Assembly (NCBI GenBank): GCA_028700975.1 | Contig: JAQVRQ010000006.1 | Span: 1 to 55,253, forward strand | From: Bacteroidales bacterium | Lineage (GTDB): Bacteria > Bacteroidota > Bacteroidia > Bacteroidales > UBA932 | Length of the DNA stretch: 55,253 nucleotides | Direction: 5' to 3' | Part shown: in pieces, positions 44,094 through 51,175 of the stretch | Numbering within the stretch: position 1 is the stretch's first letter | Layout of the letters: the number at the start of each line of letters is the position of its first letter | Program-made: the position numbers and the translations under genes | The notes under the pieces: model-generated | The model's input: the letters and a program-made list of their open reading frames with translations, nothing else | Told to the model about the DNA's origin: nothing | The model's database searches: none

Positions 44094-44522
44094 ATGAAAA
44101 TGTTAAACGAATTCAAACAATTTGCAATGCGAGGAAACGTTGTGGATATGGCTGTAGGTATTATAATTGGTGGAGCATTCGGTAAAATTGTATCTTCAGT
44201 AGTCTCTGATGTAATAATGCCTCCTATTGGCTTATTGGTTGGTGGCGTAAATTTTTCAGACCTAAAGATTATTATTAAGGAGCAAATACTTGATGCCGCA
44301 GGTGAAGTTACTGCTCAAGCAGTATCAATTAATTATGGTAACTTCATACAAGTTACATTTGATTTCATAATTATCGCTTTTGCCATTTTTATGATGATAA
44401 AATTTATGAATAATCTTTCACGTAAAAAAGAGATTGAACCAGCTGCTCCCGCCACTCCTCCCCCACCACCGGAGGATATTGAACTACTGAAGGAGATTAG
44501 AGATTTGCTAAAGAAACAATAA
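44094..44522 (+). CDS. mscL: large-conductance mechanosensitive channel
   Basis: MscL opens under membrane tension to release solutes during hypo-osmotic shock. The 142-residue protein shows the N-terminal amphipathic helix and pore helix [29 protein letters not shown] (broken here by residues typical of TM1), a periplasmic loop (about 45-75) and TM2 ([20 protein letters not shown]). A Pro/Ala-rich linker (about 115-127) leads to the C-terminal helical bundle [14 protein letters not shown]. Either Met1 or Met3 could be the start. A tRNA-Lys gene follows, and no terminator is seen between them. Confidence 0.96.
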   Translation: MKMLNEFKQFAMRGNVVDMAVGIIIGGAFGKIVSSVVSDVIMPPIGLLVGGVNFSDLKIIIKEQILDAAGEVTAQAVSINYGNFIQVTFDFIIIAFAIFMMIKFMNNLSRKKEIEPAAPATPPPPPEDIELLKEIRDLLKKQ

Positions 44523-44550
44523 AAAAAGAGTTATCAAGAGATGTTTTTTC

Positions 44551-44558
44551 TACCTTTG
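44551..44558 (+). promoter_or_regulatory. -7 element of tRNA-Lys(CTT)
   Basis: TACCTTTG matches TAnnTTTG and lies 16 bases ahead of the mature tRNA 5' end. No TTTG is found at the -33 position. Confidence 0.6.
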
Positions 44559-44574
44559 CTACGTAATTTTTAAT

Positions 44575-44647
44575 GGTTCTGTAGCTCAGTTGGTAGAGCA
44601 CGACACTCTTAATGTTGGGGTCGTGGGTTCGATCCCCACCGGGACCA
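44575..44647 (+). tRNA. tRNA-Lys, anticodon CTT
   Basis: The cloverleaf is complete: acceptor GGTTCTG/CGGGACC (two T-G pairs), D stem GCTC/GAGC, anticodon stem CGACA/TGTTG with loop CTCTTAA (anticodon CTT), T stem GTGGG/CCCAC with loop TTCGATC, and discriminator A at 44647. It complements the TTT isoacceptor 4 kb upstream. Confidence 0.97.
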
Positions 44648-44682
44648 CAGAAAGCCGAAGATCTCTTCGGCTTTCTGTTTTA
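44648..44682 (+). terminator. terminator of tRNA-Lys(CTT)
   Basis: A perfect 13-bp stem (44648-44660 with 44665-44677), loop ATCT, follows the tRNA directly and is itself followed by TTTT. Confidence 0.92.
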
Positions 44683-44725
44683 AACAATTTGATTATCAGT
44701 TTTGTTACAACTAATAAAATCACTT

Positions 44726-45874
44726 ATGAATAATTTTATATTTCAAAATCCAACAAAAATAATATTTGGCAAGGGGACAATCTCCTCATTATCAGCAGAG
44801 ATTTCTCCAAGTAAAAAGATTCTTGTTACATTTGGAGGTGGCAGCATCAAATCAAACGGAGTTTATGACCAAGTAGTTAAAGCGTTGAATAAATATAGTT
44901 ACATTGAATTTTGGGGAATTGAAGCTAATCCGGATATATCAACCTTAAGGAAAGCAATTGAAATTGGCAAAAGAGAGAATTGTAACTACATTCTCGCCGT
45001 AGGTGGTGGTTCAGTCATTGATGGCTCAAAGCTTATTGCTGCAGGAATTCCCTATAATGGAGATGCTTGGGATATTGTAATGAAACGAGACTGGACAGAC
45101 AAAGAATCTTTACCACTTGCATCTGTTCTCACTCTACCAGCTACTGGTTCAGAAATGAATAGTGGAGCTGTAATATCAAACAGGCAAGAAAAAGAGAAAT
45201 TTGCATTTTATTCAAAGTATCCGGTATTTTCAATTCTAGACCCAGAAACAACATTTAGTCTGCCCAAACATCAAATTGCTTGTGGCCTAGCTGATACCTT
45301 TATCCACGTAATAGAGCAATATCTCACTACTCCAAATCAATCGCCGCTAATGGACAGATGGGCAGAAGGTATCCTTCAAACAATTTTAGAAATATCTCCA
45401 AAGGCTCTAAATGAAATAAAAAATTACGATGCTATGTCCACTTTTATGCTTTCAGCTACAATGGCACTTAACGGATTTGTATCAATGGGAGTTACACAGG
45501 ACTGGGCAACACATATGATAGGACACGAGATCACAGCATTGCTTGGAATTACTCACGGCCATACTCTAGCTATTGTACTTCCGGGAACAATGTGGATTCT
45601 TAAAGATGAGAAAGGAGACAAAATTCTTCAATATGGTAAAAGAGTTCTGGGTATTGAAGGAAGAGAGAGAGAAAAGACAATTATGGAAATAATTGACAAA
45701 ACAGAGATGTTTTTCAACTCTCTAGGCCTTAAAACAAAGCTCTCTGAAAATGGAGGAGATGTTTCAATAATAGATGAAATTGAAAAGCGATTTAAGGAGA
45801 GAGACGTGAAATACGGTGAAAACAGGAGCGTTAATTCAGAGATAGCAAGGAAGATTCTTGAAAGAGTGCTTTAA
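44726..45874 (+). CDS. iron-type alcohol dehydrogenase (butanol dehydrogenase-like)
   Basis: This group III Fe-ADH (382 residues from MNNFIFQNPTKIIFGKG) reduces aldehydes or oxidises alcohols with NAD(P)H. The cofactor motif is AVGGGSVIDGSKLIAAG (about 88-104). The metal-binding region includes the Asp and His of ADTFIHVIEQYLT, the His of HMIGHEITALLGITHGHTLA and the later His in the same segment. The closest named relatives by eye are the NADPH-dependent butanol dehydrogenases (BdhA/YqhD group). This would fit the butyrate genes at 22338-25539, but the substrate is not proven. The frame is open from a TTG at 44702, but the ATG gives the family's usual N-terminus. Confidence 0.93.
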   Translation: MNNFIFQNPTKIIFGKGTISSLSAEISPSKKILVTFGGGSIKSNGVYDQVVKALNKYSYIEFWGIEANPDISTLRKAIEIGKRENCNYILAVGGGSVIDGSKLIAAGIPYNGDAWDIVMKRDWTDKESLPLASVLTLPATGSEMNSGAVISNRQEKEKFAFYSKYPVFSILDPETTFSLPKHQIACGLADTFIHVIEQYLTTPNQSPLMDRWAEGILQTILEISPKALNEIKNYDAMSTFMLSATMALNGFVSMGVTQDWATHMIGHEITALLGITHGHTLAIVLPGTMWILKDEKGDKILQYGKRVLGIEGREREKTIMEIIDKTEMFFNSLGLKTKLSENGGDVSIIDEIEKRFKERDVKYGENRSVNSEIARKILERVL

Positions 45875-45878
45875 TGTA

Positions 45879-46472
45879 CTATTTGTTCATCAATCCATTT
45901 AACATTGCATAGACAGTAAGACCGGAAATACTTTTTATTCCGGTCTTTTTAATAATATTTTTTCTGTGAGACATTACTGTATGAACAGATATATTTAGCT
46001 TTTTGGCAATCTCTTTATTAGTCTTTCCATTAGCTACATAAACTAGTACATCTTGCTCTCTCTCTGAGATGTCATACATTTCTGAATTGATATCTTGACT
46101 CTTAACATTTTCTTCCGTAACAAGAATTCTAATAATTGATATGATTTCTGAATTGGACATATAGAGATTTAGTAACGAATCGAATCCTGATAGAAGTGAA
46201 GGTGGGAGGCACGATGTTGGCATTGCTATCAGCTTTGATTTAAAACCCAAATCATTCAATCTTCTTTTTATTGACAATTCAGAATCACACAACATTGGGT
46301 TAATTATAATCACAGAGGGTGAGTCTTCAAAATTATAGCCACAAAATTGATCTAATGAGTCAAACTTAAATACAGGATGAAATAACAATGATGTATCTGT
46401 AATTGCCTTAGCCAGTCCCTCTCTTATGATATTTGATGGTTCAATTATCACCAAACTCCCTACTCTTTTCAT
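45879..46472 (-). CDS. LuxR-type regulator with a degenerate receiver domain
   Basis: This DNA-binding protein (197 residues) has an N-terminal receiver-like domain (about 5-115) and a C-terminal LuxR/NarL helix-turn-helix (about 132-195). The HTH includes SEREQDVLVYVANGKTNKEIAKKLNISVHTVMSHRKNI. The receiver lacks the phosphorylation chemistry: the acidic pair reads IEPSN, Asn58 stands where the phospho-Asp should be (IIINPML), and the conserved Lys is not recognisable. It is therefore probably not controlled by a histidine kinase. The start lies 2 bases after the hemerythrin gene's stop, so the two are coupled. The terminator of the convergent alcohol dehydrogenase gene lies within its 3' coding part. 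Confidence 0.88.
   Translation of the reverse strand: MKRVGSLVIIEPSNIIREGLAKAITDTSLLFHPVFKFDSLDQFCGYNFEDSPSVIIINPMLCDSELSIKRRLNDLGFKSKLIAMPTSCLPPSLLSGFDSLLNLYMSNSEIISIIRILVTEENVKSQDINSEMYDISEREQDVLVYVANGKTNKEIAKKLNISVHTVMSHRKNIIKKTGIKSISGLTVYAMLNGLMNK
45918..45950 (+). terminator. terminator of the alcohol dehydrogenase gene, inside an antisense gene
   Basis: A perfect 10-bp stem (45918-45927 with 45938-45947) and a 10-base loop are followed by more T, 44 bases after the dehydrogenase stop. The same bases encode the HTH C-terminal helix region of the LuxR-type regulator on the other strand. Confidence 0.78.
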
Positions 46473-46474
46473 TG

Positions 46475-47176
46475 TTATAAAGTTCTGTAACTCTTTTCAA
46501 GAAATTCAACGTGAGGAACTAGGAGATTATCTTCAAGATAAGCATGACTCTCAAATTCAGATTGTAGTATGTAAAGATCCTCTACCAAATCATAGAGAGC
46601 TGGATGAGGATTTTGTGATGGGAAGTATTTCAAAAGAATGTTTTTAAGATCACTAATTTTAGACTCAATGTTTGTATGATTCTCCTCAAACTTCTCAATA
46701 GAATATCCGGGATATATTTTACCATCAATTACCCCTGAAATATACGGAAATACTATACTATCCTCATATTCAAAGTGAGAAATTAGTTCAGACTTATACT
46801 CTTCAAAGAAATTGATAAAAATTGTTGAGTGAGAATTTTGGAAATCACTTTTTAATGCTATTTCTTTAATTAGAATCTCAACTTTTGGTATATCATTTAA
46901 AATAAATTCACTATGAGTTTTTTTAAGATAGTTTATAAGTTGTTCTGTAGGCAGAGCTTTAAGAGATTCTACATCTGGAAAAAAATCCCTGAATAATGAC
47001 ATATTAACAAGAATTATAAATAATTCAGGAGAAACAATATTTGATATACATACATCTTTAATACTTTTATTCCCAAAGCCTGGTTTTATCCCAAGTCTCT
47101 TTAACACTCTTAATATTTTATAATTCTCTTCTACTATTGTAGATAGTTTTTTATCAGAGGTAATATAAGAAGTCAT
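46475..47176 (-). CDS. hemerythrin-domain protein (ScdA/RIC-like)
   Basis: The protein (233 residues) contains a hemerythrin-like four-helix bundle for a diiron centre. Candidate ligands are the His of KKTHSEF (near 90), HFEYED (near 135-140), the His of EENHTN and the HAYLEDNLLVPH segment near the C-terminus. An N-terminal region of about 80 residues (IVEENYKILRVLKRLGIKPGFG) resembles the DUF1858-type helical segment seen in RIC/ScdA iron-centre repair proteins. The family senses or detoxifies oxygen or nitric oxide, or repairs iron-sulphur centres. It is directly coupled to the LuxR-type gene and divergent from the chemosensory operon over 91 bases, so it may supply a redox input. Confidence 0.86.
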   Translation of the reverse strand: MTSYITSDKKLSTIVEENYKILRVLKRLGIKPGFGNKSIKDVCISNIVSPELFIILVNMSLFRDFFPDVESLKALPTEQLINYLKKTHSEFILNDIPKVEILIKEIALKSDFQNSHSTIFINFFEEYKSELISHFEYEDSIVFPYISGVIDGKIYPGYSIEKFEENHTNIESKISDLKNILLKYFPSQNPHPALYDLVEDLYILQSEFESHAYLEDNLLVPHVEFLEKSYRTL

Positions 47177-47267
47177 ACATACAAGATTAACTTTATTAAC
47201 AACATTGTATAATAGAAAAAGTTTACGTTTCTTTTGTTTATATTTACAATAGAATTTATGGAATCGT

Positions 47268-47729
47268 ATGAATCAAGATAATCTTACCGTACTATTAATT
47301 GGCATTGCAAATTTAAATTTCTCTTTTCCTGTTGAGATGATTGAAAGGGTCATCCTAGCTCAAGACATTTCTCCGTGCGACAATACAAATAGTTTAGTAA
47401 TTGGTGTTATAAATATTCATAGTGAAATTATTCCCGTTATCTCATTAAGAAAGAGGTTTTCTCTTCCAGAGATTGAAATTAAATCAGATAATTTCTTAGT
47501 AATTCTCTCATTCAAAAATATAAAAATTGCTATTATTGCTGATAGTGTAAGTGGCATAATTAATATCTTAAGATCTGATATTAGAGAATATACCGAAATT
47601 CTTCCTGGAATGAGTGAGCTCCAATTTGTAACACACTCAGATGGTATATATTACATTTACAATTCAGAGAATCTCCTATCCACTACCGAGGAGGAGAGCA
47701 TAAGAGATTTGCAAAAATATGATGACTGA
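47268..47729 (+). CDS. cheW: CheW-like coupling protein (WspB position)
   Basis: CheW proteins link receptors to the CheA kinase. The 153-residue protein is a single CheW domain. It begins LTVLLIGIANLNFSFPVEMIERV and contains the typical GVINIHSEIIPVISLRKRF and IAIIADSVSGII strands. It is the first gene of a seven-gene chemosensory operon, and its end overlaps cheR by 11 bases. No clear promoter was found in the 91-base divergent gap in front. The operon order places it at the WspB position. Confidence 0.92.
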   Translation: MNQDNLTVLLIGIANLNFSFPVEMIERVILAQDISPCDNTNSLVIGVINIHSEIIPVISLRKRFSLPEIEIKSDNFLVILSFKNIKIAIIADSVSGIINILRSDIREYTEILPGMSELQFVTHSDGIYYIYNSENLLSTTEEESIRDLQKYDD

Positions 47730-49170
47730 AAATGTAGCAAAAAATATTGCAAAGCTTATAGAGTCATCAATGGGACTCACATTTCAACCAAACAGATTTT
47801 CAGAGTATACTAAACAACTCAATAGTGTAATTAAAACTCTTGGTTACGATAATCTTGATGCCTTTTATGCAAAAATTTCTCGATCAAACAATTCTTTATC
47901 ATTAGATGAAAAAAAAATAATTGCTACACATCTAACAGTTAGTGAAACTTATTTTTTTAGAGAGGCACCAGCAATCTCAATGTTTAAAAATAAAATAATA
48001 CCTGAAATTATCCGGAAAAAAAATGGTTCATTAATTACAATCTGGTGTGCAGGTTGTAGTTCAGGCGAGGAGCCTTACACTCTTTCAATGATTCTTAAAG
48101 AAAACTTCCCACAGCTATCTTCTGAGAACTACAAAATAATTGCAACAGATATCAATCCTAATGTTTTAGAGAAAGCCAAAAATGGCATATATACTCAATG
48201 GTCCTTCAGAGAAATGCCAGATAAATATTTAAAAAAATACTTTGTAAAAGAGGGAAATAATTATAAAATATCTGATAGGATCAAAAACAGTGTCATTTTT
48301 GAATTCCTCAATCTGGCTTCTGATCCATTTCCAGGTGAATCTTTAAAAGATGAACCAATTGACATAATATTTTGCAGGAATGTTTTAATGTATCTTAATC
48401 ACGAAATTATTAAAAAAATTGCTCAAAGATTTTATAATATTTTAAATGATAGTGGATGGTTTATTCCAAGTCAGGTTGAGCTAAATGATGAGTTTTTCGG
48501 CCATTTTAATAAGATTTACAGTGAAGATGCCGTTTTTTATAAAAAGGAGAAGAACGAAACTACCAAATTAATCTTCCCTTTTTCTCTTAATAAGACTGAT
48601 AAATGTATTGTAAAAAAGACTAAGCCTATTAAGGATAAAAAGAGTTTTGAATCTGTAAATTATAATAAAGAAAAGGAAAACACGTTCAGCAATAGTCAAT
48701 TAGAAAATTTATTCTCAGACGGAAAATACAAAGAATGCATTGAAATATCAAAGGAAGAGATAGAGACTGGAAGTAATAACGTTTTTTTATTGCAAACAAT
48801 TGCCAAATGTTATGCCAACACAGGAGAGTATGAGAAGGCAATTTTACTATTGGATCAGTTGATTTCAAAAGGGGGATCATCTGATGATATTTTTTATCTT
48901 TATGGTACAATTCTAATAGAACAAAACCAGATTGAAGAGGCTAAAGCAATGTTCAAAAAAGGGCTATATATGAATTCCGAACACCTACTTTCGCATCTTA
49001 TGCTCGGTAATATTCTAAGAATTGAAGGAAATAATCGTGCGGCCTCTATCCATTACAGAAATGTCTATGAAATTTCACTTAAGATAAAAGATGACGATTT
49101 AGTGAGGGTAAGTGGTGGATTAAACGGAGAACGAATCCGTGAATTAGTTGAAAAATACATTAAACACTAA
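47719..49170 (+). CDS. cheR: CheR methyltransferase with C-terminal TPR repeats (WspC-like)
   Basis: CheR methylates glutamates of the receptor using S-adenosylmethionine. The 483-residue protein has a CheR N-domain (about 1-75, ending TVSETYFFRE at 73-82), a methyltransferase domain with SAM motif IWCAGCSSGEEPYTLSMIL (about 108-126) and DIIFCRNVLMYL, a linker rich in Lys and Asn (about 280-330), and TPR repeats (about 330-475, e.g. NTGEYEKAILLLDQLISKGG). A TPR tail is the hallmark of WspC and FrzF-type methyltransferases, not of the classical chemotaxis enzyme. One spare base separates it from the next cheW. Confidence 0.93.
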   Translation: MMTENVAKNIAKLIESSMGLTFQPNRFSEYTKQLNSVIKTLGYDNLDAFYAKISRSNNSLSLDEKKIIATHLTVSETYFFREAPAISMFKNKIIPEIIRKKNGSLITIWCAGCSSGEEPYTLSMILKENFPQLSSENYKIIATDINPNVLEKAKNGIYTQWSFREMPDKYLKKYFVKEGNNYKISDRIKNSVIFEFLNLASDPFPGESLKDEPIDIIFCRNVLMYLNHEIIKKIAQRFYNILNDSGWFIPSQVELNDEFFGHFNKIYSEDAVFYKKEKNETTKLIFPFSLNKTDKCIVKKTKPIKDKKSFESVNYNKEKENTFSNSQLENLFSDGKYKECIEISKEEIETGSNNVFLLQTIAKCYANTGEYEKAILLLDQLISKGGSSDDIFYLYGTILIEQNQIEEAKAMFKKGLYMNSEHLLSHLMLGNILRIEGNNRAASIHYRNVYEISLKIKDDDLVRVSGGLNGERIRELVEKYIKH

Positions 49171-49171
49171 A

Positions 49172-49675
49172 ATGAATAAAGACTCTGAAATACTTCATAA
49201 AAGGGCATTAAATAATGCATTAAGACTAAAAACAGATGAGAACGAGGTCAAAGTGGACTATTTAGTTTTTAGGGTCGTTAAGGAGTTATATGCACTTGAG
49301 AAAAAGTGGGTTAAGGAGGTTGTTAAAATTAACAGTTTTACCAAGATTCCTGGTACACCGGAATTTGTTACAGGTGTTTCAAATGTTAGAGGTATAATAT
49401 ACTCTGCAATAAACATTAACAGATTCTTATCATCAAAAGAATTTGGTCTTTCTGATCTTAACAAAATGATTATTATATCTAACGGAGAGATTGAGTATGG
49501 AATTTTAGCTGATGAAATTATTGGGTTCTCTGAAAATTTAGTTGATGTTAAATCTGAAATACCTGATAACTACAGCAATATCTACAAAGAATTTATCATT
49601 GGCATAACTACAAATAGTATATTAATTCTAAATGGAAAAGCATTAACTGAAAATAAAAAAATAATTATTGAATAA
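49172..49675 (+). CDS. cheW: second CheW-like coupling protein (WspD position)
   Basis: This is a second single-domain CheW (167 residues from MNKDSEILHK) with a short charged N-terminal extension (about 1-30). Typical strands are YLVFRVVKELYALEKKWVKEV, FVTGVSNVRGIIYSAINI and YGILADEIIGFSE. I start it at 49172, one base after the cheR stop. A Met at 49148 is in frame but lies inside cheR. Having two CheW proteins flanking CheR is the Wsp arrangement. Confidence 0.92.
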   Translation: MNKDSEILHKRALNNALRLKTDENEVKVDYLVFRVVKELYALEKKWVKEVVKINSFTKIPGTPEFVTGVSNVRGIIYSAININRFLSSKEFGLSDLNKMIIISNGEIEYGILADEIIGFSENLVDVKSEIPDNYSNIYKEFIIGITTNSILILNGKALTENKKIIIE

Positions 49676-49676
49676 A

Positions 49677-51170
49677 ATGGAAAAAATCTTCAAATTTAAA
49701 ACTCGAGGTAAAATGATTATTGGGTTTACAATTGTTGTCGCTGCAACAATTTTTTTCTCAGTAATCTCATATACAAATCATAATCGAATGAATAAAGTAA
49801 TTCAAGAGAATACACTTCTTGATACTCTTGCATATGAGTTAACCGGACTTAGAGCTGACGAAAACAGACTAAGAGCACTAAGCCTGGAAGCATTATTCTA
49901 TCCTGAGAGATTAACAAAAACAGATCTTCATAATAAGATAAACCAGAAACAATATGATATTTTACAGAAAAGCAGAGGATTGGACAGCCTGCTAAAGCCA
50001 TATCCACAGCAGTTACTATTAATGAAGGATCTCTCGATAGATGTAAGAAAGTACGTAGAAAATAGAGATAAAATGATCTCTATGATATTAATGGGCGAAA
50101 AAGATAGTGCAAACGATATCGTCAACAAAGAACAAGACTCTCTATATGAGTTAATAAGAGATAAATCAATAGTTATTGAAACTCAACTTTTGGAAATGAA
50201 AGCAAAAACTGAAGCACTTACAATAAAAGCCGAAAGAATTGTAGTTTGGCAGCTTCAGGTTTTAGGGGGTATTTTAATCCTTCTTGTGATTTCAATGGCA
50301 ATATGGACATTACGAATTGTAAGAAAGATATCGGCAGAAATAAAAGCTGGTATAGATATACTAGGAAATGCCTCAACTGATATTCTAAGTGCTGTTACAG
50401 AAATATCAGCAGGTGCAGCAGAGACATCGACTGCTGTAACTGAAACAACCACAACAATTGAAGAGGTAAGACAAACTGCTATGGTATCTAACCAAAAAGC
50501 ACAGTCTCTTATGGAAAGCTCTCAAAAGGCATCAGATTCAGCAGATAAGGGCAGAGATTCAGTTAAAATGCTTATAGAGTCTATTCAACACATTGATAAA
50601 CAGATGAATCTTATTTCTGAAACTGTAGTAAAGCTATCTGAGCAAAATAGAACAATTGCAGAAATCACATCAACTGTTGCCGACATTGCTGATCAATCAA
50701 ATCTTTTGGCAGTAAATGCTGCTATTGAGGCTGCAAAAGCAGGTGAGCACGGAAGAGGATTTACAATTGTTGCTCAGGAAATACGCTCTTTAGCAGATCA
50801 GTCGAAAAAAGCCACACTGCAGGTCAAAGAGATACTTAATGAAATAAACAAATCTGTAAACTCAACTGTTGGAGTTACAGACCAAGGTTCAAGAAGTGTT
50901 ATAGAGGGAATTAAAAGAGTGAAGGAGAGTGGTGAAGTAATTGATATCTTAGCAGATAATGTAGAGGATGCGGTTGAGGCAGCTATACAGATATCTTCAT
51001 CAACAAGACAACAGATGGCCGGGATGGATCAAATAGTACCAGCTATGGAGAATATTAAACGAGCTAGTGAACAGAATGTTACTGGAATAAATCACACACA
51101 GGATACTGCTCATAAAATTCATCAGCTAGGAAGAACTCTAAAATCAATAATTATTAAATACAACCTTTAG
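49677..51170 (+). CDS. methyl-accepting chemoreceptor (WspA-like)
   Basis: This inner-membrane receptor (497 residues) has TM1 at about 12-33, a mainly helical periplasmic region (about 35-187, four-helix-bundle type) and TM2 at about 189-210. A long cytoplasmic coiled-coil follows directly. A HAMP domain is not evident. The signalling hairpin tip (about 335-370: DQSNLLAVNAAIEAAKAGEHGR and the rest of the conserved glycine hinge region) is intact. There is no C-terminal CheR-binding pentapeptide, and the protein ends KSIIIKYNL, consistent with a CheR that docks by TPRs. An in-frame TTG at 49668 is rejected because the ATG follows the cheW stop by one base, as at the other junctions. Confidence 0.93.
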   Translation: MEKIFKFKTRGKMIIGFTIVVAATIFFSVISYTNHNRMNKVIQENTLLDTLAYELTGLRADENRLRALSLEALFYPERLTKTDLHNKINQKQYDILQKSRGLDSLLKPYPQQLLLMKDLSIDVRKYVENRDKMISMILMGEKDSANDIVNKEQDSLYELIRDKSIVIETQLLEMKAKTEALTIKAERIVVWQLQVLGGILILLVISMAIWTLRIVRKISAEIKAGIDILGNASTDILSAVTEISAGAAETSTAVTETTTTIEEVRQTAMVSNQKAQSLMESSQKASDSADKGRDSVKMLIESIQHIDKQMNLISETVVKLSEQNRTIAEITSTVADIADQSNLLAVNAAIEAAKAGEHGRGFTIVAQEIRSLADQSKKATLQVKEILNEINKSVNSTVGVTDQGSRSVIEGIKRVKESGEVIDILADNVEDAVEAAIQISSSTRQQMAGMDQIVPAMENIKRASEQNVTGINHTQDTAHKIHQLGRTLKSIIIKYNL

Positions 51171-51175
51171 AAGGA

